The position numbers were made by a program, and so were the translations under genes. Source: Neobacillus niacini (GTDB taxonomy: Bacteria; Bacillota; Bacilli; Bacillales; Cytobacillaceae). From it: a stretch of 64,000 nucleotides of DNA. The DNA lies in contig NZ_JAUSZN010000001.1 in the NCBI RefSeq assembly GCF_030817595.1, positions 4,533,501-4,597,500 on the forward strand, read 5' to 3'. Shown one piece after another: positions 21,048 to 32,613 of this stretch (its first letter is position 1; each line of letters begins with the position of its first letter). A model generated the notes under the pieces. That model was given only the letters and a program-made list of their open reading frames with translations, was not told the origin of the DNA and made no database searches.

Positions 21048-21115
21048 AGTATAGGGTGTTTAAACAGTGGAAACTCAGCACCCAAAACCGTGCCTGTCAC
21101 CACTGTTTAACCCCA
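21048..21115. repeat. Palindromic element in the atpA-atpG spacer
   Basis: TAAACAGTGG and CCACTGTTTA are perfect inverted arms flanking CAGCACCC and GTGCCTGTCACC. The last motif is shared with the nuoK-nuoL element at 42152-42255. No T run follows, so it should not stop transcription of the operon. Confidence 0.65.
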
Positions 21116-21142
21116 AACACAATCTTTGTAAGAGGGTGGTGA

Positions 21143-22006
<864 letters not shown>

Positions 22007-22151
22007 ATTCATATTTTTAAATAACCCCCATTTTGGGGCCGTGATAAGTCCTGCCTGAGGGAATGAGTTCATCGTTCCCGACTGCATTTTAGAGGACGAT
22101 AACTAGCAAAGTGAACTTCACATCGTTCCTTTTTCAAAAGGGGTTTTGTGA

Positions 22152-23597
<1,446 letters not shown>

Positions 23598-23615
23598 TAC
23601 CGACCAGGAGGGTAA

Positions 23616-24029
<414 letters not shown>

Positions 24030-24039
24030 TAGTTTTGAA

Positions 24040-24077
24040 TTAAACCCCTGCTGGTTCACGGACTGGCGGGGGTTTTT
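24040..24077 (+). terminator. Rho-independent terminator of the atp operon
   Basis: AAACCCCTGCTGGT pairs with ACTGGCGGGGGTTT across a short loop, followed by Ts. A near copy closes the next operon at 28234-28272. Confidence 0.93.
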
Positions 24078-24170
24078 TGTCGTATGCATAACTTGCTGCT
24101 AAATGGAAAATAGTAAGTGTTGGAAGGTTTTTACCAAAATATAGGCCAGCCTGCTTGAAGGTGAATAGGG

Positions 24171-25268
24171 ATGAATACCGAAAAAATAAGTGGACTGCAA
24201 CTTTTTTATTTAATGGCTGGTTATGTATTAGGGACAGCAATTATTTTAGGGTTAGGCTTAAATTCCAAGCAGGATGCATGGATTTTTATATTAATTGGTA
24301 TGTCAGGCAGCTTAATCTTAATGGCTGTTTTTACCCAATTAGCGGCCTATTATCCAGGCGATTCACTGGTTGAAATGCTGCCTAAGATTATCGGGAAGTT
24401 TCTTTCCTATCCGGTCATTTTGCTTTATATTTTACATTTTACTTATTCTGCTGCTAGAGCAAGCAGGGAATTAGGCGATCTTATTGTAACAACGATTCTA
24501 TCTGAAACTCCGATTTTTGTTGTCATTGCAAGTTTTATGGTGCTGATGATTTATTGCCTGCGGGGTGGAGTGGAAACGTTTGCCCGAATGGCGGAAATCG
24601 TTTTTCCCATTTATATTTTTTCTCTTATTCTTATTTGGATTCTACTCTTTAGCGTAGATCAATTTGATATTAAAAATCTCACTCCTATATTAGGAAATGG
24701 AATAATGCCAGTGTTGAAAGAAGCTATTCCTATTGCGATTAATTTTCCATTTGGAGAAACCATTGTGATTATGATGTTATTTCCTTATCTAGGAAATAGC
24801 AAGCATACAAGAAGGATAGGGATGTCAATCATTTTGGTAGGCGGTCTTCTGTTAACTATTAACTCGATTATGATGATATCCGTTTTAGGACCGGAAATTT
24901 ACAGCAGGGATATTTTTTCCCTTCTATCCGCTACGCAAATGGTATCGGTTGCAGATTTTCTCGAGCGTTTTGACGCACTTGTCATTCTAATGATGGTAGC
25001 GGGAGTGTTTTTTAAGGTAGGGGCGTTTACTTTTGCGGCGGCTGTTGGAATTTCTCAATTACTGAGGTTAAAACAGACTCGGTCGGTCTGCCTTGGACTT
25101 GGTTCCATCATTCCCCCGTTATCACTAGTAACCGCATCCAGTTTCGTTGAACATATCGAAATTGGATTTAAATATTATGTTACCTATGTACATACCCTTT
25201 TACAAATTATCCTGCCAATCCTATTCCTGTGCATTGCTTTTATCCGAAAAAAATGGGGTCAACGATAG
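24171..25268 (+). CDS. Spore germination permease, GerAB/GerKB type
   Basis: A 365-residue B subunit of a GerA-family germinant receptor, an amino-acid-permease-like protein of the spore inner membrane with about ten helices. The family's N-terminal motif ISGLQLFYLMAGYVLGTAIILGLG is clear. It binds the germinant in related receptors. A GGTGAATAGGG lies before the ATG. In this operon the order is B-A-C-D, with the B gene first, differing from the gerAA-AB-AC order. The ligand cannot be told from sequence. Confidence 0.93.
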   Translation: MNTEKISGLQLFYLMAGYVLGTAIILGLGLNSKQDAWIFILIGMSGSLILMAVFTQLAAYYPGDSLVEMLPKIIGKFLSYPVILLYILHFTYSAARASRELGDLIVTTILSETPIFVVIASFMVLMIYCLRGGVETFARMAEIVFPIYIFSLILIWILLFSVDQFDIKNLTPILGNGIMPVLKEAIPIAINFPFGETIVIMMLFPYLGNSKHTRRIGMSIILVGGLLLTINSIMMISVLGPEIYSRDIFSLLSATQMVSVADFLERFDALVILMMVAGVFFKVGAFTFAAAVGISQLLRLKQTRSVCLGLGSIIPPLSLVTASSFVEHIEIGFKYYVTYVHTLLQIILPILFLCIAFIRKKWGQR

Positions 25269-25296
25269 GTTTATTTATGATTAGGTGGTGCTGGCA

Positions 25297-26859
25297 TTGA
25301 AAATTTTTCGACAGATGAAAAGATTAAGTGCTAAAAATAAACCTTATATGAAGGAGCAGAGTGTTCAAGAGCAAGGTAACAACGAGGGGTTAACAGGTAA
25401 TCTGGAGGAAGATTTTCAGCAGATTAAACAGCTTTTTGAAGGGGCCGCAGATTTTGCTTATCGGGAGATTGAGATCAACGCTGCTTACTCGGCGCTCATC
25501 TTGTACTTAAATGGTTTAGTTAATGTAGAAAGAATGGAATTACATGTTATTCATCCATTAGTAAAGGCTAACGAGAAATTACCGAGGCGTGCGGAAATAA
25601 CCATAGATGATATGAAAGGGATTCTTAGTTCAGCCCAAGTAAAGCATGGGACAACCTTCCAAGAAGTGATTGATCAAATTTTAGCAGGCGGAACAATTTT
25701 ACTCATGAATGGCTCGAAAAGTGCACTTTTTATTAGCGAGCAGTCGTGGGAGCAGCGCTCGGTTGAAGAACCAGTGTCTGAAGCGGTCGTTTTAGGTCCA
25801 AGAGAAGGTTTTACCGAAAATATCCGAACGAATGGAAGTATGATTCGAAGACGGTTAAAAACAACGAAACTCAAGTTTGAATATATGAAGCTCGGAAGCC
25901 TTTCACAAACGGAAGTGATGATTACCTATCTTGAGGATATTGCCCAGCATTCGATTGTAGAGGAAGTTCGGAGCCGATTAAATCGAATTGAGATTGACGC
26001 CATTGAGGATAGCGGCTACATTGTCGAATTTATCGAGGATCAGCCGTTCTCTTTGTTTCCCCAGGTGCTGCAGACGGAACGGCCGGATCGAGTGGTTGGT
26101 AATCTTCTCGAAGGGAAAGTCGGGATTTTGGTGGCCAACAGCCCATTTGCCCTTATTGTTCCGGTCACTTTTTTTGAAATGATGAATTCACCTGAGGACT
26201 ATTATGGAAGGTTTATCATAACTTCGTTTATTCGATTTATCCGCTATTTATTTTTAGCTGTGGCTTTATTGTTTCCTTCCATTTATATTGCGGTGACCAC
26301 CTTCCATCATGAATTACTGCCAACCAATCTGATATTTAGTGTCGCGGCTTCAAGGGAAAAAGTGCCGTTTCCAGCGGTGGTTGAAGCATTGTTAATGGAA
26401 ATAACCTTTGAGGCATTGCGTGAAGCGGGGCTGAGGTTGCCGAGACCAATCGGGTCAACGGTCAGTATTGTCGGTGCATTGGTGGTAGGGCAGGCAGCGG
26501 TTGAGGCTGGAATTGTTTCTGCTCCATTGGTCATTGTGGTCGCAACGACAGGGATTGCGTCGTTTATGTTTCCGAGTTACCCCCTAACAGGAGCGATTCG
26601 CCTCCTTCGCTTTTTTATGATTTTCTTAGCGGCGACGCTGGGTTTTTATGGCATTCTGCTTGGAATTTTCTTTATATCGGTTCATCTCGTCAAACTTCGG
26701 TCGTTTGGTGTTCCCTATATGGCTCCAATCGCTCCCTTTCATTTTAATAATCTTAAAGATATATTTATTCGGGCTCCATGGTGGAAAATAAATGAACGCC
26801 CACATGAAACAGGAAAAAGGAATTTGAAACGGTTAAGCTCCCGGAAACCTAAATATTAA
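25297..26859 (+). CDS. Spore germination receptor A subunit, GerAA/GerKA type
   Basis: A 520-residue A subunit. The hydrophilic N-terminal half holds two small cytoplasmic subdomains (to about residue 285), and the C-terminal half has about five membrane helices. Family motifs include EEVRSRLNRIEIDAIEDSGYI, LFPQVLQTERPDRVVGNLLEGKVGIL, the PFPAVVEALLMEITFEALREAG block and RLPRPIGSTVSIVGALVVGQAAVEAG. The best start is TTG 25297, seven bases after AGGTGGT; two upstream GTGs fall in that site. Confidence 0.93.
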   Translation: MKIFRQMKRLSAKNKPYMKEQSVQEQGNNEGLTGNLEEDFQQIKQLFEGAADFAYREIEINAAYSALILYLNGLVNVERMELHVIHPLVKANEKLPRRAEITIDDMKGILSSAQVKHGTTFQEVIDQILAGGTILLMNGSKSALFISEQSWEQRSVEEPVSEAVVLGPREGFTENIRTNGSMIRRRLKTTKLKFEYMKLGSLSQTEVMITYLEDIAQHSIVEEVRSRLNRIEIDAIEDSGYIVEFIEDQPFSLFPQVLQTERPDRVVGNLLEGKVGILVANSPFALIVPVTFFEMMNSPEDYYGRFIITSFIRFIRYLFLAVALLFPSIYIAVTTFHHELLPTNLIFSVAASREKVPFPAVVEALLMEITFEALREAGLRLPRPIGSTVSIVGALVVGQAAVEAGIVSAPLVIVVATTGIASFMFPSYPLTGAIRLLRFFMIFLAATLGFYGILLGIFFISVHLVKLRSFGVPYMAPIAPFHFNNLKDIFIRAPWWKINERPHETGKRNLKRLSSRKPKY

Positions 26860-26888
26860 TCGTTTTTTAACTGGACAGGATGGTCTTA

Positions 26889-28037
26889 ATGAAAGTGATG
26901 AGAATGCTTTTAATTTGGGGAATAACACTGATTTTGCTGGCGGGTTGTTGGAACCGGGTTGAAATTAACGATATTGCTATTGTGACAGCCATTGGTCTTG
27001 ACCTTGTCGAGGAGGATCAACTCCGCTTAACACTTCAAGTGGCCGTTCCCTCAAAGTTAGTAACGGGAGGTACAGGCGAAAGCGGCGGGAAAAGCACCAT
27101 TGTCATTTCAGAAACGGGTGCATCGGTATCGGAGGCATACCGAAATATTCAAGGAAAGTTGTCAAGACGAATCTTTTTTTCCCAAAGCCGTGTCCTTTTG
27201 ATTGGTGAGGATTTAGCTAAAAAGGGAGTTTTTCATATTGTCGACTTCCATACAAGGTACGCTGAGCCTCGAATTAATAGCTTTATTATGTTCACAAAGG
27301 GTAAAGCCTCTAAAATCATCAATAGTATGCCAAAATTTGAAGGTGTTTCGGCAGAGGAAATGAGAGAGCTCGCCAAAATGAGTGTAGGGTTTAAAATTTA
27401 TGTCAGGGATTTTCTGAATATGCTTCTGACAGAGGGGATAGAACCATTTGCTTCACAGTTTACCTTAAAGCCCTTAGAAGTGAATACAAAGAATAAATCA
27501 GGTGAAGCGCAGGCTGTAAATGGAATCGCTGTGTTTAAAGGGGACAAGCTAGTAGGCTGGATGGATGAGGTTGAAACGCGAGGCCTGTTATGGCTTCGTA
27601 ATGAAATCAAAACGGGTGTTATTACGGTCAATATCCCTGAGGAAAAAGGCGGGGGAAACATTAGTATGGAAATCGTAAGAGGAGAAACGAATATTGTTCC
27701 CATACTCAAACGAGGGGAATTAAAACTGGACGTGGATGTGGTTACAGAATTGAGCGTAATCGAAAATGACTCGAAGTTAAACCTCTTTGATACAAAGGTA
27801 ATCGAGGAGATTCAAACATATGCTGAGGAGAAAATCAGCAAAAGGATTGAAATGATTGTAGAAAAGGCGCAAAAAGAGTATGAGTCAGACATTTTTGGCT
27901 TTGGTCAATCGGTCTACAAGAAATATCCGAAGGAATGGAATACTCATTATAAAGAGAACTGGGAGAACGAATTTGCCCAAACAAAGGTTGCCATCCATTC
28001 TAAAGCCTTTGTAAGAAGAATTGGTTTAATTAAATGA
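26889..28037 (+). CDS. Spore germination receptor lipoprotein, GerAC/GerKC type
   Basis: A 382-residue C subunit anchored by the lipobox LLAGC (Cys20). The family start WNRVEINDIAIVTAIGLDLVE follows directly. Three mixed alpha/beta domains are expected. VNGIAVFKGDKLVGWMD and the C-terminal KYPKEWNTHYKENWENEF are typical. Required for receptor function in other bacilli. The ATG at 26889 is 6 bases after AGGATGG. Confidence 0.93.
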   Translation: MKVMRMLLIWGITLILLAGCWNRVEINDIAIVTAIGLDLVEEDQLRLTLQVAVPSKLVTGGTGESGGKSTIVISETGASVSEAYRNIQGKLSRRIFFSQSRVLLIGEDLAKKGVFHIVDFHTRYAEPRINSFIMFTKGKASKIINSMPKFEGVSAEEMRELAKMSVGFKIYVRDFLNMLLTEGIEPFASQFTLKPLEVNTKNKSGEAQAVNGIAVFKGDKLVGWMDEVETRGLLWLRNEIKTGVITVNIPEEKGGGNISMEIVRGETNIVPILKRGELKLDVDVVTELSVIENDSKLNLFDTKVIEEIQTYAEEKISKRIEMIVEKAQKEYESDIFGFGQSVYKKYPKEWNTHYKENWENEFAQTKVAIHSKAFVRRIGLIK

Positions 28038-28053
28038 CAAAGAGGAATGAAAA

Positions 28054-28218
28054 ATGCTCAAGTTTTTAATGATAATTCTCATCTTTGCAGTAATTTTTGC
28101 ATGGGAAATTCCACAGTTAGTACGAAAAGGGGAAATGAAGGAATTAGTGGTGTTTTCATTTCTTGCTTTAATCGGATTGGCATTAAGTATTTTGATGGTG
28201 GTACGGTCGTTTATTTAG
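28054..28218 (+). CDS. Small two-helix membrane protein, germinant receptor D-subunit type
   Basis: A 54-residue protein with two hydrophobic segments (residues 3-17 and 31-49) separated by a short charged loop (RKGEMKEL). It begins 17 bases after the C-subunit gene with AGAGGA upstream and ends just before the operon terminator. Small two-helix D subunits are often encoded in GerA-family operons and modulate germination; I assign it by size, topology and position. Confidence 0.8.
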   Translation: MLKFLMIILIFAVIFAWEIPQLVRKGEMKELVVFSFLALIGLALSILMVVRSFI

Positions 28219-28233
28219 GTGATGTTTTATCAA

Positions 28234-28272
28234 TTAACCCCCTGCTGGTCGACGGACTGGTAGGGGTTTTTA
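28234..28272 (+). terminator. Rho-independent terminator of the germination operon
   Basis: ACCCCCTGCTGGT pairs with ACTGGTAGGGGTT, followed by TTTTA. It is almost the same sequence as the atp terminator at 24040-24077. Confidence 0.9.
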
Positions 28273-28370
28273 CTTTTTCTGGTATTTGTTTTGATTAAGT
28301 TCGATTAATGACATATAACGTATTATGATGTTATATTTAATATAATTGGAAAAAGTAGGAGGGATATAAG

Positions 28371-29012
28371 GTGAAGTTAGTAATTTTTGATATGGATGGA
28401 TTGTTGTTTGATACGGAATGGCCGTCGTTTCAAGCATTAAAGGAAGCGGTTGAAAGACGAGGTTTTACGTTTACGATTGAGAACTATAAACAGTTAATCG
28501 GGTTGGCGCATGGTAAGTCAATGGAAGTAATGCAGCAAATGTATGGCGGTAAACTTCCGTATGAAGAAATCATTATCGATTATCGGAAGCGGTTTAAGGA
28601 GATTTTAGCGAACGATGGCGTTGGTATAAAGCGGGGAGCCATAAAACTACTAGATGCGCTTGATCAGCGGGGAATGAAAAAATGCATTGCTTCCTCCAGT
28701 GCACGGGAAACGATTGCTTCATACTTGAAGCTGACAGGCCTTGAGGATCGCTTTGATTTTTATATTAGTGGGAATGAAGTGAAAAAGGGTAAGCCTCATC
28801 CGGATATCTTTTTAGAGGCGTGTAAAATCGCTGGGGAACCGGTGGAGTCTGCTTTAGTGTTAGAGGACTCATTGAATGGGTTGAAGGCAGCTTGCGCGGC
28901 AGAAATTCGTTGTATATTGGTACCTGATCTAATTGAGCCTACGGAGGAAATGAAGGAAAAGGCATATAAAATTATCGAAGATTTAGAAAAAGTGATAGAG
29001 GTATTGGAGTAG
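28371..29012 (+). CDS. HAD-superfamily hydrolase, beta-phosphoglucomutase/phosphatase type
   Basis: A 213-residue HAD subfamily IA protein. Motif I is DMDGLLFDTEW (nucleophile and acid Asp near residues 6 and 8), motif II IASSS, Lys in KKGKPHPDIF, and motif IV VLEDSLNGL. A helical cap lies between residues 15 and 80. It is likely a sugar-phosphate phosphatase; the substrate is unknown. The GTG start follows GGAGGGATATAAG. It precedes the fructosamine operon, and its upstream region carries a sequence resembling that operon's operator (see 28309-28337), so it may belong to the same regulon. Confidence 0.88.
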   Translation: MKLVIFDMDGLLFDTEWPSFQALKEAVERRGFTFTIENYKQLIGLAHGKSMEVMQQMYGGKLPYEEIIIDYRKRFKEILANDGVGIKRGAIKLLDALDQRGMKKCIASSSARETIASYLKLTGLEDRFDFYISGNEVKKGKPHPDIFLEACKIAGEPVESALVLEDSLNGLKAACAAEIRCILVPDLIEPTEEMKEKAYKIIEDLEKVIEVLE

Positions 29013-29013
29013 C

Positions 29014-29038
29014 CCCTTATTAAAATAAGGGTTTTTTT
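29014..29038 (+). terminator. Rho-independent terminator of the HAD gene
   Basis: CCCTTAT and ATAAGGG with a 4-base loop, followed by seven Ts. Confidence 0.88.
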
Positions 29039-29093
29039 GTGGTTTTGTCAGACTTTGTCGGAAAAAAGTAATTAACAGAATCTTTAAAAGTGT

Positions 29094-29122
29094 TTGACTT
29101 GCGGGACAAGTCAGTTTATACT
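29094..29122 (+). promoter_or_regulatory. sigma-A promoter of the frl operon
   Basis: TTGACT and TATACT with a 17-bp spacer. The palindrome at 29131 begins about where transcription should start. Confidence 0.8.
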
Positions 29123-29130
29123 CTAATTAA

Positions 29131-29146
29131 GACATCATATGATGTC
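29131..29146 (+). promoter_or_regulatory. Operator palindrome, probable FrlR site
   Basis: GACATCATATGATGTC is a perfect 16-bp palindrome placed just after the -10 box, a classic repressor position. A GntR/HutC-type regulator is encoded at the end of the same cluster. Binding is inferred. Confidence 0.7.
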
Positions 29147-29170
29147 ATATAACATTAGGGGGTAAAGTAA

Positions 29171-30145
29171 ATGAAAACTGAACATGTTAACCAAATTGCT
29201 GCTGCTATCAATGCAGTTAAAGCAACAGAAGTGAAGAATGTTTATTTTGTAGCTTGTGGAGGTTCGATGGCATCCCTTGCTACTGGGGATTATTTCTTAA
29301 ACAGAGAAATTGAGATTCCAAGCAGAGTTTATACTTCTAATGAATTTGTTCATGTGAACCCACCAGGACTTGGTGAAGGAAGCGTTGTTATCCTTCGTTC
29401 ACATTCAGGAACTACACCAGAAACAGTTGCTGCTGCTAAATTTGCAAGAGAAAAAGGAGCAGTTACGATTGCGATTTCCATGGAGGTTGATTCTCCACTT
29501 TGTCAAGAAGCCGAGTATACAGTTCATTACAACTATAAGGATGGCTCAGATGCGATTGACGGAGAAACTGGTGTATATTACAGCTTAATTTTCGGTATTT
29601 TGAATGCGGTTTCACCAAATGAAAAATACGAAAGAGTATTAAAACAATTAAATAATTTAGAAACTCTTTTTGAATCAAACAGAAAATTAAGTTATGACCG
29701 TGCATTCCAATTTGGAAGCGAATACAAGCGCGATAAACTGATTTATACAATGGGTAGCGGTGCTTACTATCACCAGGCATATTCGTTTACAAGCTGCTTG
29801 TTAATGGAAATGTTATGGATCCACTCTAATGCGATTCATACTGGCGAATACTTCCACGGACCATTTGAAGCAACTGACTTTGATGTTCCATTCCTAATTA
29901 TCAAAGGAGAAGGCGCTACTCGTCCATTAGATGAAAGAGCGATTAACTTTGCACAAAAATTCAGTAAAAAAGTTGAGGTTGTCGATGTAGCGGAATTGGA
30001 TTACACAGGTATTGATGAAGATCTTAAAGAATACTTCGGTCCAGCTCTTGCAGGTGTTGTATTACGTCAATATGCAGATGGATTGGCAGAGCATACAGGT
30101 CATCCGCTTTCAGTAAGACGCTATATGTGGAAAATGGAATATTAA
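29171..30145 (+). CDS. frlB: Fructosamine/fructoselysine-6-phosphate deglycase
   Basis: A 324-residue double-SIS-domain enzyme of the FrlB type that splits 6-phosphofructose-amino acids into glucose 6-phosphate and the amino acid. SIS1 shows YFVACGGSMASLATGDYF and RSHSGTTPETVAAAKFA. SIS2 holds YTMGSGAYYHQAYSF, LLMEMLWIHSNAIHTGEYFHGPFE and the C-terminal HPLSVRRYMWKMEY. These blocks closely parallel B. subtilis FrlB, including the GEYFHGPFE active-site segment. AGGGGGTAAA precedes the ATG. Confidence 0.92.
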   Translation: MKTEHVNQIAAAINAVKATEVKNVYFVACGGSMASLATGDYFLNREIEIPSRVYTSNEFVHVNPPGLGEGSVVILRSHSGTTPETVAAAKFAREKGAVTIAISMEVDSPLCQEAEYTVHYNYKDGSDAIDGETGVYYSLIFGILNAVSPNEKYERVLKQLNNLETLFESNRKLSYDRAFQFGSEYKRDKLIYTMGSGAYYHQAYSFTSCLLMEMLWIHSNAIHTGEYFHGPFEATDFDVPFLIIKGEGATRPLDERAINFAQKFSKKVEVVDVAELDYTGIDEDLKEYFGPALAGVVLRQYADGLAEHTGHPLSVRRYMWKMEY

Positions 30146-30356
30146 TCTACCAACATTAGTCACTTAACAACTCGGGTTCAACATGATAGATTATAAGAAA
30201 GATTTTCTAATATACTTACGGGACACGTTTTACAAGTGGACAAGGTTCAGTTGAAGGTTAATCTAATCTACGTTGTTGACTAGGACACTTAATTGAACTC
30301 ACTCCATTTCATTATTTTAAAATTTATAATCAGAATATTTTAAAGGGAGTGAAAAA
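30146..30356. other. frlB-frlO spacer
   Basis: About 210 bp without a convincing terminator or promoter. GGACAAGGTTCAGTT and GGACACTTAATTGAAC recall each other loosely in opposite orientation. I see no gene here. Confidence 0.4.
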
Positions 30357-31634
30357 ATGAAAAGATTTTTAGCCATTTTCATGACAGTTCTTTTATTAGC
30401 GTTAACAGCTTGTTCCTCCTCAGCAGGAAACGAAGAAAAAAAATCTTCTGATAAAGATGTAGTAGAAATCAATTTCTTCCATAGATGGCCGAATGAACCA
30501 CGGAAATCTTTCTATGATCAGAAAATTAAAGAATTTGAAGAGGCTAATCCAGGGGTTAAAATTAATGTCAATTCTGTTTTAAACGACTCTTACAAAGAGA
30601 AAATTAGAGTACTCGTTTCTAACGACGATCTTCCAGATATTTTCTCATCTTGGTCTGACTCATTTGCTGAAAACCTTGTATCATCTGGTCGTATTATGGA
30701 GCTAGATAATATTTTAGCAGAGGATTCTGAGTGGGCAGGAAAGGTAATTGAGTCTCAATTTGCAGGTTTTACATTTGATGAAAAGAAGTATGGAGTACCA
30801 TTTACGGTTGACGGAAAGGCATTCTTCTATAATAAGGAAGCCTTTAAGAAAAATAATCTTGAAGTTCCTAAAACCTATAAAGAATTTATCGCAGTTCTAG
30901 ATAAGTTACAGGATGCTGGCTATGAAACGCCGTTAGTAGAAGGTTTAACCAATGCATGGGCGATTTCGCATTACATGGGAACTATTTTCCAAAGGGTTGT
31001 TGATCCTGCTGTAACAGCAAAAGATTATAACGTCGAAACAGGTGAGTTTACAGATCCAGGTTATATTAAAGGATTAGAAATCTTCAAGGAACTTACTGAT
31101 TACATGGGAGATCTATCAACTGCAATTGACCACGAGGCTGCAAGAAATATGTTCGCTAGTGGTGAAGCACCAATTGTTTACATGCAGTTTGCTGAAGTTA
31201 AAATGGTAGAAGATCAAGGTATGAAAGACTTCGGTTTCTTTGACTTCCCTGAAATTGAGGGCGGTAAAGGTGATTCTAAGGCACTTACTGGTGCACCTGA
31301 AGGATGGATGTTAAGTAAAAATGCACCAAAAGAAGCAGTTGATTTCTTGAAGTTCTTAACATCTGAAGAAACAGCTTACGATTTCACAAAAACAGATGGA
31401 CAATTGAATGCCGTACAGGGTGCTGTTGATGAAGGCAATACTTCTCCTGCCAGATTAGAAGCGTATGAGCTCGTAACAAATGCTTCTGCAACTACACCAT
31501 GGTTTGATAATGCTGTTAATATCAATATTGCCGATATCTTCATGAGAGGCGGACAGACATTAGCAAATGAGCAAACGACTCCTGGAGACATTATGAAGGA
31601 AGTTCAAGCTGAAGCAAAACGTTTGAAAAAGTAG
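30357..31634 (+). CDS. frlO: ABC transporter solute-binding lipoprotein (FrlO-like)
   Basis: A 425-residue family 1 extracellular binding protein. The signal ends at lipobox LTAC with Cys19 lipidated. Early blocks FFHRWPNEPRKSFYDQKIKEFEEANPGVKI and the late GAPEGWMLSKNAPKEAVDFLKFL are typical of sugar-binding proteins of the CUT1 class. Position between the deglycase and two permeases matches B. subtilis frlO (yurO), so the ligand should be fructosamines or similar Amadori compounds. A strong AAGGGAGTG precedes the ATG. Confidence 0.9.
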   Translation: MKRFLAIFMTVLLLALTACSSSAGNEEKKSSDKDVVEINFFHRWPNEPRKSFYDQKIKEFEEANPGVKINVNSVLNDSYKEKIRVLVSNDDLPDIFSSWSDSFAENLVSSGRIMELDNILAEDSEWAGKVIESQFAGFTFDEKKYGVPFTVDGKAFFYNKEAFKKNNLEVPKTYKEFIAVLDKLQDAGYETPLVEGLTNAWAISHYMGTIFQRVVDPAVTAKDYNVETGEFTDPGYIKGLEIFKELTDYMGDLSTAIDHEAARNMFASGEAPIVYMQFAEVKMVEDQGMKDFGFFDFPEIEGGKGDSKALTGAPEGWMLSKNAPKEAVDFLKFLTSEETAYDFTKTDGQLNAVQGAVDEGNTSPARLEAYELVTNASATTPWFDNAVNINIADIFMRGGQTLANEQTTPGDIMKEVQAEAKRLKK

Positions 31635-31647
31635 AATGAATTCCCCT

Positions 31648-31690
31648 TCCCCAAGGTTCGAGGACAGTGTTCCCAGAATCTTGGGGAAAA
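31648..31690 (+). promoter_or_regulatory. Intercistronic stem-loop after frlO
   Basis: TTCCCCAAG and CTTGGGGAA pair perfectly across a 25-30 base loop, with no T run after. Such structures often protect binding-protein mRNA and raise its level over the permeases. Confidence 0.6.
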
Positions 31691-31727
31691 TCTAACAAAC
31701 GAGTCAAAAATATTAGGGGTGGGGTCA

Positions 31728-32612
31728 ATGCAAAGAAGGAAATTTAATATTATCCCTGTACTATTCTTATTGCCGAGCATCGCCTTGCTGCTCGTATTTG
31801 TCTATATTCCGCTTATACAAAACTTTTACAATAGCTTCTTTGATTTTTCTGTATTCTCTCAAACCAAAACTTTTGTTGGTTTGGAAAATTTTAAAAACCT
31901 ATTAGCCGATAAGGTAGTAAGTGTTGCACTTCTCAATAACGTTAAGTACGCAATCATTTCTGTGATCTTACAGGTCGGAATTGCTTTAGTGTTAGCTTAT
32001 ATTTTGGAAGATAAATTATTTCACAGAGTAGCCCCTTTCCTTAGGGTCGTTTACTTCATGCCAGTTATGATTTCCATTTCTGTTGTTGCTTTACTATTTG
32101 GGTTTGTTTACAACCCGCAAATGGGACTTTTAAACAGTTTCCTTGAATTAATTGGTTTGGAAAACCTGAAAGAGGTATGGCTAGGCAATCCTGAGACAGC
32201 CATTTATTCCGTCATTGCAATGTCACAATGGCATAGTATTGGGTTTGTTACCCTTTTGTTTATCGTTGCGATTCAGAAAATTCCGAAAGAGCTTTACGAA
32301 GCTGCTGATATAGATGGAGCTGGAAAAATAAGAAAGTTTTTTAGCATTACAGTACCACAAGTAAGAGAAGCTATATTTGTAAACACGTTAATTACGATCA
32401 CTGGATCTATGCTCGTTTTTAACGAACCTTATATTTTGACGAATGGCGGACCAGGCTTTAGTTCAACGGTTATGTCTGTACATATGTATCAGACTGGATT
32501 TGTGAAAGATAACATGGGCTATGCTTCCACACTGGCGATTATTATCTTTCTTTTGACAGCGGTGCTGGCGCTAATACAAATTAAATTGTCTCGGACGGGA
32601 AAGGATGATTAA
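31728..32612 (+). CDS. frlN: ABC transporter permease (FrlN-like)
   Basis: A 294-residue MalF-type permease with about six membrane helices. The EAA loop reads ELYEAADIDGAGKIRKFFSITVPQ, contacting the ATPase. The ATG at 31728 fits the GGGGTGGGG site better than the GTG nine bases upstream. No ATPase gene is present; in B. subtilis such importers share MsmX/FrlP encoded elsewhere. Confidence 0.92.
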   Translation: MQRRKFNIIPVLFLLPSIALLLVFVYIPLIQNFYNSFFDFSVFSQTKTFVGLENFKNLLADKVVSVALLNNVKYAIISVILQVGIALVLAYILEDKLFHRVAPFLRVVYFMPVMISISVVALLFGFVYNPQMGLLNSFLELIGLENLKEVWLGNPETAIYSVIAMSQWHSIGFVTLLFIVAIQKIPKELYEAADIDGAGKIRKFFSITVPQVREAIFVNTLITITGSMLVFNEPYILTNGGPGFSSTVMSVHMYQTGFVKDNMGYASTLAIIIFLLTAVLALIQIKLSRTGKDD

Positions 32613-32613
32613 C

